From the NCBI GenBank assembly GCA_910575615.1, contig CAJTEX010000007.1, positions 62,001 through 126,000 of the forward strand: a stretch of 64,000 nucleotides of DNA, given 5' to 3'. Origin of the DNA: Bacteroidales bacterium. Lineage in GTDB: Bacteria; Bacteroidota; Bacteroidia; Bacteroidales; Muribaculaceae. Each line of letters opens with the position of its first letter. Position 1 is the first letter of the stretch. Under the pieces are notes generated by a model. The model worked only from the letters and a program-made list of their open reading frames with translations, did no database searches and was not told where the DNA came from. The position numbers and the translations under genes were made by a program. Positions 52,401-60,068 of the stretch are shown one piece after another.

Positions 52401-55400
52401 ATGTCTATTATTATTCTCCCCAGGGACCCGACTATGACTTCGTGCTGCTCAACTGCTATATCCGAATCCAGGGTACATCATCGACCAAGTATCCGAGCAA
52501 GAATATCCGCATCTACTTCACCAAGGGTAGCGAGGCGCTGAGCATGTCAGGCAAAAATGTCCTCGAGGGCAACAAATACATCATGCGCCCGGGAGCCGTA
52601 CCCGTGCCAATCGTCTGCTGCAAGTCCGACTACTCCGACTCGTCGATGTCACTCAACACCGGCGGTGCCAAGCTGTTCAACGATGTAATGAAAGAGCTCG
52701 GGCTGCTCACGCCTCCGCAGTTGCATCAGTACGAGCAGGGCGGCAACAGTCTCGGCGCGATCAACGTGCGCACCGCCATCGACGGCATGCCCATCGACAT
52801 ATTCTGCGCCGAAACAACCGATGGCGAAAATGTCTATTACGGCCAGTACAACTTAAATAATGAGAAAAGCAAGAGCGGCCCGGTGTTCGGGATGGAAGGA
52901 GTGGAAGGGTACACCCCCGAATGTCCCATCGCTCTCGAGATGCTCAACAACACCTCCCCGGTGTGCCTGTTCCAGACAACAGGAGACAGTAACCTCGCCG
53001 AGGCATTCGATGCTGGAGCCGAGGTCAACTACGGTATAGATGCTGCCGGCAAAAAGCAAAGCGACGGCGATGTCAAATGGGCCGGGCTGCACACCTCGCA
53101 ACAGGAAGCACTCAAACGCCTGTACGGTTGGATACGCGAGTGTGTCCCTGCCGGAGCGAAGTCAAGCGACCTATCCACGTTCAGGAGCGAAAAATTCAAG
53201 AACGAGATAGGGGAGTACTTCGACAAGGATTTCCTCCTGACCTACTACATCTTCACCGACTTCTTCCTCAGTGTTGACCAGAGAGCCAAGAACATGATGC
53301 TGCGCACATGGGATGGCCGCAAATGGTACATCACCTATTATGACGGCGACACACAGCTCGGAAAACGCAACGACTGTTTCCTCGTCTATGGCTATACCAC
53401 TGACCGTGACACATGGGATGCCGAGGCAAGCAAATATGCTTTCGAGGGACACGACTCGTGGCTGTGGAACCTCGTTCTCGCCAACCTCGAGGACGACCTT
53501 AAGAGATGCGCCGCCAACTTCCGCTCCGTGATGACCAACGAGCGCATCCTCTCCATGCTCAACGATGAGCAGAGCGGCAACTGGTGTGACAGGGCATTCA
53601 ACAAGTCCGGCTACCTGAAATACATCGCTCCGGCTACCCGGGAGATGTACGGCAAGGTGTGGCCTTTTATCTACGCCCTGCAGGGAAGCAACAGAAGCCA
53701 CCGCACCTTCCTTGTCATAAACCGCTGCGCGCTGCTCGATGCCCGGTACGGCACAAGCAACTTTACCTCTGACAATATCGACCTCTACATGGCCCGTACG
53801 GAGTCCGATGCGGCCGACCGTCTGCGCATCACTGCCAATGAGCCATACGCCTTCGGCTACGGTACTAATAACACGCCTAATATCGCCAATACAGGCATTG
53901 TGGCGGCCAATAGTGTTGCAGAGCTTGATATAACCGGGGCATTTACGGTCAATGACCCCTTGCGTGTATATGGCGCCAGCCGTATCAAGGCACTTGACAT
54001 GACTGGGGCGGCCAACCACCTCAAAAACGCCCTGGATCTCGGCAAATGCACGGCGCTCCGCGAACTCAACCTTCAGGCGGCACAAGGGGGCGGGTCAACA
54101 GGATGGTGGCTGTCGATAGGCAGTTGCCGCCAGTTGCGCAAGCTCAACCTCCGTTACCAGTCGCAAGCCAAGACCGGCAGCAACACAAGCACCGCCCTTG
54201 ACTTGAGCAACCAGACCAAACTCGAAGATCTCGATGCGAGAGGCACGAAGGTACAGAGTATCACATTCGCCAAAGGTGCCCCGGTATCTTACGCAAGAAT
54301 GCCGGCCACTATCACCACACTCCGTCTTGAGTATCTGCCCAAGCTCACAAATGCCGGTCTCACTCTGGAAAGCTACGGCAATGTCCGCACCCTCATATTC
54401 GACAGTTGCCCTAACTTAAACTGGGAATCTCTGCTGTCAAGATGTGCAAATGCCGACAGGCTCCGCATTACCGGCATCGATCGGGAGGACGACGGCACAT
54501 GGCTCAACAAGTTTATGGCGATTGGTGGTGTTGATGCCGACGGAAACTCCACTGATACCTGTGCTCTTGTGGGTACGGTGCGTCTGACACGTTACATCGA
54601 CGAGGAACAGTATCAGCGCATGTGCGCACACTTCCCCGAGCTGAATATCCGTCAGCCCGAGTACACCACCATCAAGCGCAACATCAATGTGGCCGATGAC
54701 CGCAGCATAACCAACCTTGACAATGGTACCGGCTATGAATCCGGCACCGACTATGTTCCGAGCGGACACATCACAGCGATACTCGCCAAGCGCCACCGCT
54801 GTCTTGCCAAGGTCACCCGCAAACCAACCACCAGAAAAGTCACCATCGCCAATGTCGAGACCACCATGAATAACCTCGACGGCGAGATGACCTACTTCCC
54901 TCTGCATGATGAAAACTCCAACTATTATGCAGACGCGGACGACATCGCTAACTGCACCCCAGCAAAACTCGACGGCAGCGAGGGCGACCTGATGATGTAT
55001 GAGCCCGGGTTCTGGTGCAAGGGTGTCAACGACTACCTCGGGGAAGCCTTCTACAGTTGCTACAGCCGCAATGATGCCGACCATCGGCCTGCAGCCCCGG
55101 CAGCCACCGTGCTGACACTTGATGACCTCAAGACAAGCGGTAAGGTCATCGCCGGTCGAAAGATTGTACCCAAGGACTCATTGGCCGCCTCATACACCAC
55201 CGACAGCACCTACTCCGTCTGCATGGTGGAGGTTGCCGGGCATAAGCGTGTGCGCTATCCGTCAGTACCGGGTTCAAGCCTCGTCGGTGCTGTGTTCTGC
55301 GACAGTGCCGGCAACGTGGTCGAGAGCGTCATCGTACCGACCCTATCCTGTAAGTTCGAGGCGGGAATGTACATTATTAAGGACATCCCCGAAGATGCTG

Positions 55401-56362
55401 CCACGCTGCATTTCTCCATACTCAATACTGCAGAATTTGACAAGGTGGTACTGTCGGATAGCGATAAAATCGAGGACATGGAGCCGGAATGGTACTTTGA
55501 TGCCGAGCATCTTTGTGCCGTGGTCGGCACATCGACCGTCGGCAACAAGTTCCGTGCCGCCATAACGGGTGGCACCACTGTCGCAAGCATGAGTTGGACC
55601 GACTTCCACTATTACAGTGCCCAGCGAGGCATGCAGCAGATAGACGCACTCATGCACAACCGCATCGCCAATCTGTGTTACGCCAAATACGGTAGGCTCG
55701 ATATGCAGAGCCAGTGCGGAGGTGGTCAACACACATACAACCGCACCGCGGGCGGCACGATGAAATGGGGTATGCGAGACACCATCGGCTATGACGAAGC
55801 AGTGTTGATAAAGTCCAACATCACCAAATCCGTCATAGACGGCGTGGTCTATCAGTACGCATGGGAGATGTCCACAGACAGCATCGGCACTATAACTGTC
55901 GAGCAGCTCAATAACATCAACTGCCTCGGTTATGAGGACATCTACGGCCACAAGTACGACATGATGGATGGAGTGGATCTTCCCAATGACAGCGGCAATG
56001 CCGGCAAGTGGCGTATATGGATGCCTGATGGAAGTATCAGAAAAGTCAAGGGCATGGCTAATAGTGACTGGTGGATAACCGGTGTATCCCATGGCCTTTA
56101 TATGGATATGGTACCGGTAGGTACAGTGAACGGCAGTTCTAATACATACTTTTGTGATAAGTATTGGTACAGTGGAGCAACAGGCCGTGTGGTCTATCGC
56201 GGCGGCAGCTACGCGTATGCGAGTGCCGGCGTGTCGTGCGCGGGTGCGAGTCACGATGCCTCGTATACGCACGCGAATGTCGGGTCGCGCCTGGCCTTCC
56301 GCGGCAAAATCCTCAAAGCGCTCAGCGTTGCCGCGTTCAAAGCGTTGGTCGAGGCCGCGTAA
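49448..56362 (+). CDS. DGR-diversified receptor-binding tail fibre protein (2304 residues)
   Basis: The N-terminal 120 residues are alanine-rich coiled coil (AEDAAKTAQAAATRAVEAAN), probably tail-anchoring. Glycine-rich linkers (AGGSGSGFYN, GGGGGGDES) and several Ig-like beta modules follow (about 390-700), then a concanavalin/LamG-like domain at about 710-920 (YGLQFKLDANGRSNEESNPA, WIGGALKLTNGAGIVIS) and a long region with IRIQGTSSTKYPSKNIRIYF. A leucine-rich-like stretch is seen at about 1495-1680. The last 150 residues form a C-type-lectin/FGE-like module (RIWMPDGSIRKVKGMANSDW, WYSGATGRVVYRGGSYAYAS) containing the variable repeat. It most likely decides host-surface binding. Confidence 0.9.
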   Translation: MALTQAEKNELKKELLNAIKAESQSVDELVTVTSLDGVNLLPAVRGTEVVNVPVSLLRKPAEDAAKTAQAAATRAVEAANLADTARGNAAAATTKANDAAKTASDAAKAATDATGGLTAAITAARRHPILLVNDLIGEFDRVFDNWSEAKDAIANNDAIGGENLFSCGCVMIFRGPTKWESWIFTGDPENEIYAADKWQEFSTAGGSGSGFYNLTLEQPLKTGYYSKDTAVAALAGADIDDEQKRGMIITFESAPGKWADYRFIGTTLATFLTPGAWEEYGAKDTVRSVTVNGEKKTPDAGGDVSIIIDEMEVDDSFDPDGTNPVQNRVITQKVTELESGTLFGSDVVENDDGTVTVQLSGKSSVITEFTIPAGGGGGGGDESTATKIVLGVTFDKKTLKEGDSAVMAWTYDHQYSGGDDKGMSTGQKATVTITVKRGTTVTYADTKHDVAAGSYSLDLTKNLLLGTNDIYVSAVTTDPNTGKEQKKQAYIQIRVVTLSLSSSYNISGGIAQGGYDTRDTVEIPYALNGSGTKTVTLYIDGQQRNLHTVTKSGTTNGIFTLDMTGLAVGRHTVQMVAEMEQDGLTLRSESIYMDIFKRGSGTPFIGTKIIHPDGRIITGTGHLNPTVDAGQYEKCEFEFVAYDPTVIPATVEIWTDGRLSRTVAAPRSTQTYVNRFTEKGQHILALKLGAATYNIGINVTDSGIDISEATYGLQFKLDANGRSNEESNPAVWESNGITTEFNGVDFGSSGWIGGALKLTNGAGIVISAQPFAKDVKSTGLTIEMTMRVSNVMNRDASVVSCIDKGKGLLITTQEASFRTGQTVTYTNEDDQQVTRDIKLSTNYAAGEWMKVALIIRTSADDRLMELFINGNRTGADIYDGSFSFQQDTPQRITVDSSEADVEIKSIRVYNRALSDDEELDNHMVDSDSTDAMMEIYSFNDILGENGDVDMEKTRAQGKGALRIVRKNMLDDVYQTNNKKADFLADVYYYSPQGPDYDFVLLNCYIRIQGTSSTKYPSKNIRIYFTKGSEALSMSGKNVLEGNKYIMRPGAVPVPIVCCKSDYSDSSMSLNTGGAKLFNDVMKELGLLTPPQLHQYEQGGNSLGAINVRTAIDGMPIDIFCAETTDGENVYYGQYNLNNEKSKSGPVFGMEGVEGYTPECPIALEMLNNTSPVCLFQTTGDSNLAEAFDAGAEVNYGIDAAGKKQSDGDVKWAGLHTSQQEALKRLYGWIRECVPAGAKSSDLSTFRSEKFKNEIGEYFDKDFLLTYYIFTDFFLSVDQRAKNMMLRTWDGRKWYITYYDGDTQLGKRNDCFLVYGYTTDRDTWDAEASKYAFEGHDSWLWNLVLANLEDDLKRCAANFRSVMTNERILSMLNDEQSGNWCDRAFNKSGYLKYIAPATREMYGKVWPFIYALQGSNRSHRTFLVINRCALLDARYGTSNFTSDNIDLYMARTESDAADRLRITANEPYAFGYGTNNTPNIANTGIVAANSVAELDITGAFTVNDPLRVYGASRIKALDMTGAANHLKNALDLGKCTALRELNLQAAQGGGSTGWWLSIGSCRQLRKLNLRYQSQAKTGSNTSTALDLSNQTKLEDLDARGTKVQSITFAKGAPVSYARMPATITTLRLEYLPKLTNAGLTLESYGNVRTLIFDSCPNLNWESLLSRCANADRLRITGIDREDDGTWLNKFMAIGGVDADGNSTDTCALVGTVRLTRYIDEEQYQRMCAHFPELNIRQPEYTTIKRNINVADDRSITNLDNGTGYESGTDYVPSGHITAILAKRHRCLAKVTRKPTTRKVTIANVETTMNNLDGEMTYFPLHDENSNYYADADDIANCTPAKLDGSEGDLMMYEPGFWCKGVNDYLGEAFYSCYSRNDADHRPAAPAATVLTLDDLKTSGKVIAGRKIVPKDSLAASYTTDSTYSVCMVEVAGHKRVRYPSVPGSSLVGAVFCDSAGNVVESVIVPTLSCKFEAGMYIIKDIPEDAATLHFSILNTAEFDKVVLSDSDKIEDMEPEWYFDAEHLCAVVGTSTVGNKFRAAITGGTTVASMSWTDFHYYSAQRGMQQIDALMHNRIANLCYAKYGRLDMQSQCGGGQHTYNRTAGGTMKWGMRDTIGYDEAVLIKSNITKSVIDGVVYQYAWEMSTDSIGTITVEQLNNINCLGYEDIYGHKYDMMDGVDLPNDSGNAGKWRIWMPDGSIRKVKGMANSDWWITGVSHGLYMDMVPVGTVNGSSNTYFCDKYWYSGATGRVVYRGGSYAYASAGVSCAGASHDASYTHANVGSRLAFRGKILKALSVAAFKALVEAA
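56182..56294 (+). repeat. DGR variable repeat (VR), 113 nt
   Basis: It encodes residues about 2246-2282 of the fibre (GRVVYRGGSYAYASAGVS, then CAGASHDASYTHANVGSRL). Five differences from the template at 56204 (A to G), 56216 (A to T), 56238 (A to G), 56264 (A to T) and 56270 (A to C) change Ser to Gly, Asn to Tyr, Tyr to Cys, Asn to Tyr and Asn to His. The last 24 nt (56271-56294) are identical and could serve as the mutagenic-homology initiation region. Confidence 0.97.
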
Positions 56363-56425
56363 GCGGAAAACGAGAAAGCGGTCGCGCAGCGACCCAAAGC
56401 GTAGAGCGACAACACAAAGAGAACG

Positions 56426-56448
56426 GCCTTCGGACGATGTCCGAAGGC
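56426..56448 (+). terminator. Perfect 10-bp hairpin downstream of the fibre gene
   Basis: GCCTTCGGAC / GTCCGAAGGC arms with a GAT loop, 64 nt after the fibre stop. It lacks a T tract. It could end late transcription or be the hairpin/cruciform often found just past DGR variable repeats, though at 130 nt it is further than usual. Confidence 0.55.
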
Positions 56449-56558
56449 TGTTCAAATATAGTTGGAATGATGAAGGGGGGAGCGCCGGGCGTCAGCCCTG
56501 ACCCCGGCGAAGCCGGGTCGATTTTGGAGCGAAAATAGGGTAGGGCGGCCGATTAAAA

Positions 56559-56661
56559 AAGCGTACCCGGAGGTACGCTTCGTTTTGCGGCGAGTCACGT
56601 TTCGTTTTAATTTTGGACCACTTCGATTTATTTCCGTCCTCCGTTTCGTTTTGCGGATTAT
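56559..56661 (+). promoter_or_regulatory. Right phage end with transposase-binding-like sites
   Basis: Three sites with the AACGAA core (minus strand) occur: ACGCTTCGTTTTGCGG (56575-56590), CACGTTTCGTTTTAATTTT (56596-56614) and CCGTTTCGTTTTGCGG (56641-56656). The second is the inverted counterpart of left site 15321-15337. An AAGCGTACC/GGTACGCTT hairpin (56559-56580) precedes them. The last phage base is 56661. Confidence 0.6.
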
Positions 56662-56666
56662 AACTG
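56662..56666 (+). repeat. Target-site duplication AACTG, right copy
   Basis: Matches 15216-15220. In the restored gene one copy supplies the end of codon 46 and the CTG codon 47. Confidence 0.85.
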
Positions 56667-57455
56667 AGTGAACCAACCGTTCAGGCATTTGTGCTTGAAA
56701 AACTCAATGCCGGATTGGGTGTCAAGACCATCAAAGACATTCTCATCGTGCTGAAGATGATAATGAAGCACGGAGTTAAGAACAAGTGGATGGAACATGC
56801 AGAGTGGGACATCAAATATCCAACCAATACAACCCCGGCAGACATCGAAGTATTGACAGTAGCCAACCACAAGAAAATCCTCGACCACATAAAGGCTAAC
56901 TTCTCGTTTAAGGCTTTAGGAATCTACCTATGCCTCACCACTGGCCTCCGTATCGGTGAAATATGCGCCCTGCGCTGGGAAGACATCAATACTCAAACTG
57001 GCACGTTGCAGGTAAAGCGTACAATCGAACGCATCTATATCCTTGAAGGGGAGAAAAAACACACCGAACTGGTGATTAACGACCCAAAGACTCCCAACTC
57101 CATCCGTGAGATACCATTGAGTGTGGAAGCTCTCTCGCTCATCAAACCGCTTATGAAAGTGGTTAACAGCGGATTCTACGTTATCTCCAATGACGGTAAG
57201 CCCATAGAGCCGCGTACCTACCGCAGCTACTACAAGCGGTTGATGGAGTCACTCGGTATTCCTGCAATCAAGTTTCACGGTCTGCGTCACTCCTTCGCCA
57301 CCCGTTGCATCGAAAGTAACTGCGATTACAAGACTGTCAGTGTCCTATTAGGCCACTCCGACATCTCCACAACCCTCAATCTCTACGTTCACCCCAACAT
57401 GGAGCAGAAGAAGCGTTGCATCTCCAAGATGTTCAAATCCCTCGGTAAAAACTAA
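56664..57455 (+). pseudogene. hsdS-region tyrosine invertase, C-terminal fragment (interrupted by prophage)
   Basis: Beyond the prophage the frame resumes SEPTVQAFVLEKLNAGLGVK and continues 262 codons to 57455. It contains the rest of the core-binding domain and the full catalytic domain: Arg in TGLRIGEICALRW, H-x-x-R in HGLRHSFATR, a late His in LGHSDIS, Tyr in LNLYVH. A TAA at the phage edge (56661-56663) ends the frame on the 5' side. A GTG at 56691 could start a truncated protein without the first half of the core-binding domain, unlikely to be active. Joined to 15080-15220 it gives a 309-codon gene. Confidence 0.92.
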
Positions 57456-57606
57456 TCCCCAATATCAAAATAAGCCTGGCAGAAGTAATAAATTCTGTCG
57501 GGCCTATTTTGAAATTTATAATTTACAGGAAAAGTATTCGATATCAAATCAGAAATCGAATGTGGGGAGGTCGATTTTGCAGTGCGTATCACGGAAATAA
57601 GTAGCA
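57456..57606. other. Spacer between invertase remnant and relaxase gene
   Basis: About 150 nt, AT-rich at its left half (AAATTTATAATTTACAGG), probably holding the junction of the mobilizable element. I see no duplicated att core, since the far junction is outside the window. Confidence 0.35.
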
Positions 57607-59364
57607 CTACATTGTGAGCTGGGAGCCGGATTGTTGGTTGTCGATGTTGTCGTAGTGGGATTGTTTGCCGATTTCCCATTCGCGGTTGGTGGAGTGGGTG
57701 GATGAGGTGTCGCGGGGTATAAGGCGAGCGAGGACGGTGCAATGATGAGCGGTGAAGGCTTTGGCTTGTTCCGGAGTGTAGTCGGATTGACGGAGAGGGA
57801 GAGTGATGCTTCCGGTTGATTTGGCGGTCAACTCTTTGATGCGGTTTGTCAGTTCGGTAGCGTCCTCATGGGTTATGCGCATGATTGCGAGTTGATGCAG
57901 ATAGCTGTTTGCGGCTACACCTTGCAGTCTTGCATGGCAACGCAATTCTTCCGTGGTCATCTGGTATGTAGCAGAGAACCCATCAGATGATACAACGCGG
58001 ATTGCCCTACCACCATCGCGCATCTTGATAATGTTGACGCTTGCTATCCTTGAACGGATGTCGCTTACCGGATATTTCTGCAATACGGATTCAAATATTT
58101 CGGTTGAGAACATGGTGGCGGCTATCCGGATTGCTACATCTTCTCTTTCACTTTCGGGCGAGTTGAAGTACCATGCCGATTGTCGAGGTGACATCTTGCG
58201 AGTATGTTCTGAACCGTCGAACAACCGGATTGACATTATGCCGTCCATGCCGGATTTCCGTACCTCCATAGAGAACAGATCGCGGTATATATCCAGCGGG
58301 CATTCCTTGCGCTCCTGCTTCTTCGCGAAGTCTATCAGTTCTGACAGCTTCATCACCGTGTTGCCGTCAAGTGCCATCTTCCGGTTATGATCAACGATGC
58401 CGTAGCCACGGATCTCACCATTGCGGTCTTTCTGAAAATGAATGTCTATGCCGAATTTGGTTTTGAGAATGTCCATCAACTCCGACATATGCCGCTGTTG
58501 CTCCTGGGATAGTGTCTTGCCGTTCGAACCCTTGATTTTACGTATGTCGTGGTTGGCTTTCCGGCGCACATATTTTTTCTTCTGACCTTTGTGACCCTTG
58601 ACATTTTCGACATTTTGAACTTTTCCCTCCGCAATTTCAGCCTTATATTTCCTGATAATCGCACGGAGTTGTTTAGCCCGTTCTTTCCGGGTGTCGTTTC
58701 CTTGCGAAATATGCCTCCCTATCTCAGACAACGAGATTGTCGTGGCCTTGACCCCTCCGCGAAACAGTACATAGCTGTCATCTACGCGCTCAAATTTATA
58801 TCCATGTGAGCGGATTATATTGGCAAACTGTCCTTCGGTGAGATAGCCGTAAGAGAACATACGCTGAATGTCGCAGTTGATGTCCGATGAAAGAATACGA
58901 TTTGCGGCGGCATTGAGTCGTGCATAGTCGTGATGATCGGGTATCGGAAAACCGTTTGGCTGTATGCGTGTGGAAAGTATATGCACATGGTTGTTGTCGG
59001 TGTCGTGGTGGTAGTACACGAAATACGGCTGTCTGCCATATCCTGCTTCCGCCATGAGTTGACGGGCAAAGTCGGTCATCTCGTCAGCGGACATCACCTG
59101 CCCCTTTACCGATGCGGCGATGTGGAACTGAAAGCGCGTGGTCTTGGTGTTGCCGTATGTCCTCGACCGCTCCTTGAGGTATCTCTCAATCTCTCCGGCG
59201 CAGTCGAACCCGGCTTCATGCAACAGCTCCACCTTATGGCGCATGGCAGCATCGACATTCTCCATCGCCATGAGCCGTGCCACACCCTCGGCAACCTTGC
59301 GTTCATTATATCCGGCGCCGGGGAAGCCCCAACCGGATACCATGCCAAGTTTCTTGACTATCAT
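57607..59364 (-). CDS. MobB-type relaxase of a mobilizable element
   Basis: 585 residues. The HUH/three-His motif is HHDTDNNHVHILSTRI (about 121-136), with an N-terminal FPGAGYNERKVAEGVARL characteristic of Bacteroides relaxases. The C-terminal half is a long charged region with a second domain. The relaxase nicks oriT and pilots the strand during conjugation. It overlaps MobC by 4 nt. No transfer genes are visible, so it must use a helper conjugation system. Confidence 0.9.
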   Translation of the reverse strand: MIVKKLGMVSGWGFPGAGYNERKVAEGVARLMAMENVDAAMRHKVELLHEAGFDCAGEIERYLKERSRTYGNTKTTRFQFHIAASVKGQVMSADEMTDFARQLMAEAGYGRQPYFVYYHHDTDNNHVHILSTRIQPNGFPIPDHHDYARLNAAANRILSSDINCDIQRMFSYGYLTEGQFANIIRSHGYKFERVDDSYVLFRGGVKATTISLSEIGRHISQGNDTRKERAKQLRAIIRKYKAEIAEGKVQNVENVKGHKGQKKKYVRRKANHDIRKIKGSNGKTLSQEQQRHMSELMDILKTKFGIDIHFQKDRNGEIRGYGIVDHNRKMALDGNTVMKLSELIDFAKKQERKECPLDIYRDLFSMEVRKSGMDGIMSIRLFDGSEHTRKMSPRQSAWYFNSPESEREDVAIRIAATMFSTEIFESVLQKYPVSDIRSRIASVNIIKMRDGGRAIRVVSSDGFSATYQMTTEELRCHARLQGVAANSYLHQLAIMRITHEDATELTNRIKELTAKSTGSITLPLRQSDYTPEQAKAFTAHHCTVLARLIPRDTSSTHSTNREWEIGKQSHYDNIDNQQSGSQLTM

Positions 59365-59732
59365 AGACGCTCTTTGATTTGGTTCAGATGCTCCCAGATG
59401 GCTGACAGGTCATTGCGGAAGAATACAAACGGTTGGATATCCGAGGCAGACAATCCGTAGGGCGACACCTTCATACGCTCGTTAATCTGACGGGCCGTCT
59501 GATTGACATTCGTCCCGATTTTCTTCAACTGACGCAGAATAGCTGTCAGCACTGCTGTTATCTCTGAATCGGCTGAAGATGTCGTAACCTTTCCGTCATA
59601 TTGCAACGTGGCGCAACGGATACAGGCACTGATGTTGCCGTTGAAATGGCTGTCGGCTTTGGCGCGGATTGCATTGGCTGTCGCCTCATCCACGCGAAGC
59701 CGTAGTATGATGTTCTTATTATTTGATGACAT
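59361..59732 (-). CDS. MobC-like mobilization accessory protein
   Basis: 123 residues. A ribbon-helix-helix-like N-terminus (NIILRLRVDEATANAIRAKA) is followed by the conserved QLKKIGTNVNQTARQIN helix of MobC proteins. It assists relaxase binding at oriT. Just upstream lies a run of 8-bp tandem repeats. Confidence 0.85.
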   Translation of the reverse strand: MSSNNKNIILRLRVDEATANAIRAKADSHFNGNISACIRCATLQYDGKVTTSSADSEITAVLTAILRQLKKIGTNVNQTARQINERMKVSPYGLSASDIQPFVFFRNDLSAIWEHLNQIKERL

Positions 59733-59744
59733 GATGTTACTATG

Positions 59745-59800
59745 TTTTGATGCTCTGATACTTTGATGCTCTGATGCTTTGATGCTTTGATGTTCTGATG
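59745..59800. repeat. Seven tandem 8-bp repeats upstream of mobC
   Basis: Units TTTTGATG, CTCTGATA, CTTTGATG, CTCTGATG, CTTTGATG, CTTTGATG and TTCTGATG (consensus YTYTGATG) run without gaps 12 nt upstream of the mobC ATG. They could bind MobC or the relaxosome, or be a slippage-prone promoter spacer. Confidence 0.7.
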
Positions 59801-60068
59801 ATATTATGTTTGGAAGTCATAATGCATAAAGACTATATGTCTTGATGATTGCATATCTTGATTTCATTGTCACATGACATTTTCATCCTTATAAAATACT
59901 GCGAGTTTCGAGCGGGATTGACCCAACTCTGCGAGGTGGCGGGATTGCCGTTGTGGGAACAATCGGCATATCTTGCACAGCAAGATTTATACACCAATGA
60001 TGTCTGACAAACTTGCTCTCTTGCCTCATTCGATGGGTCTCATGTAAAATGTCAAAGTGTCGAAAATG
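59801..60068. other. Candidate oriT region
   Basis: A non-coding stretch between the primase-like and mobC genes. GCGGGATTG occurs at 59919-59927 and again at 59949-59957, with ACCCAACTCTGCGAGG between. TCACATGACATTTT occurs at 59870 and at 60076 near the two ends. Position beside mobC/mobB fits oriT; the nick site cannot be assigned. Confidence 0.45.

Larger units (their letters stand above)
15221..56661 (+). mobile_element. Mu-like transposable prophage carrying a diversity-generating retroelement, 41.4 kb
   Basis: The boundaries rest on three points: the AACTG direct repeat, restoration of an uninterrupted invertase frame when the interval is removed, and related AACGAA-core sites near both ends. 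The content is Mu-like: repressor, MuA and MuB homologues, GemA-like, DUF3164, virion morphogenesis protein, DUF935 portal, DUF1320, MuF, and protease/scaffold. The tail genes are siphovirus-like (tail tube, G/GT frameshift, no sheath). All expected modules look intact, so it may be inducible. It resembles the known transposable DGR phages of Bacteroides such as Hankyphage; identity cannot be judged here. Confidence 0.93.

Noticed and set aside
53171-54085. Long antisense frame in the fibre gene
   Set aside because: Shadow of a strongly biased coding frame; no protein character.
55343-56455. 370-codon open frame opposite the 3' end of the fibre gene, covering the variable repeat
   Set aside because: Composition is that of an antisense shadow; no start signal or homology; the coding strand is clear from the DGR.
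59745-59800. CRISPR array or coding repeat
   Set aside because: Gapless 8-bp units without spacers, outside any reading frame.
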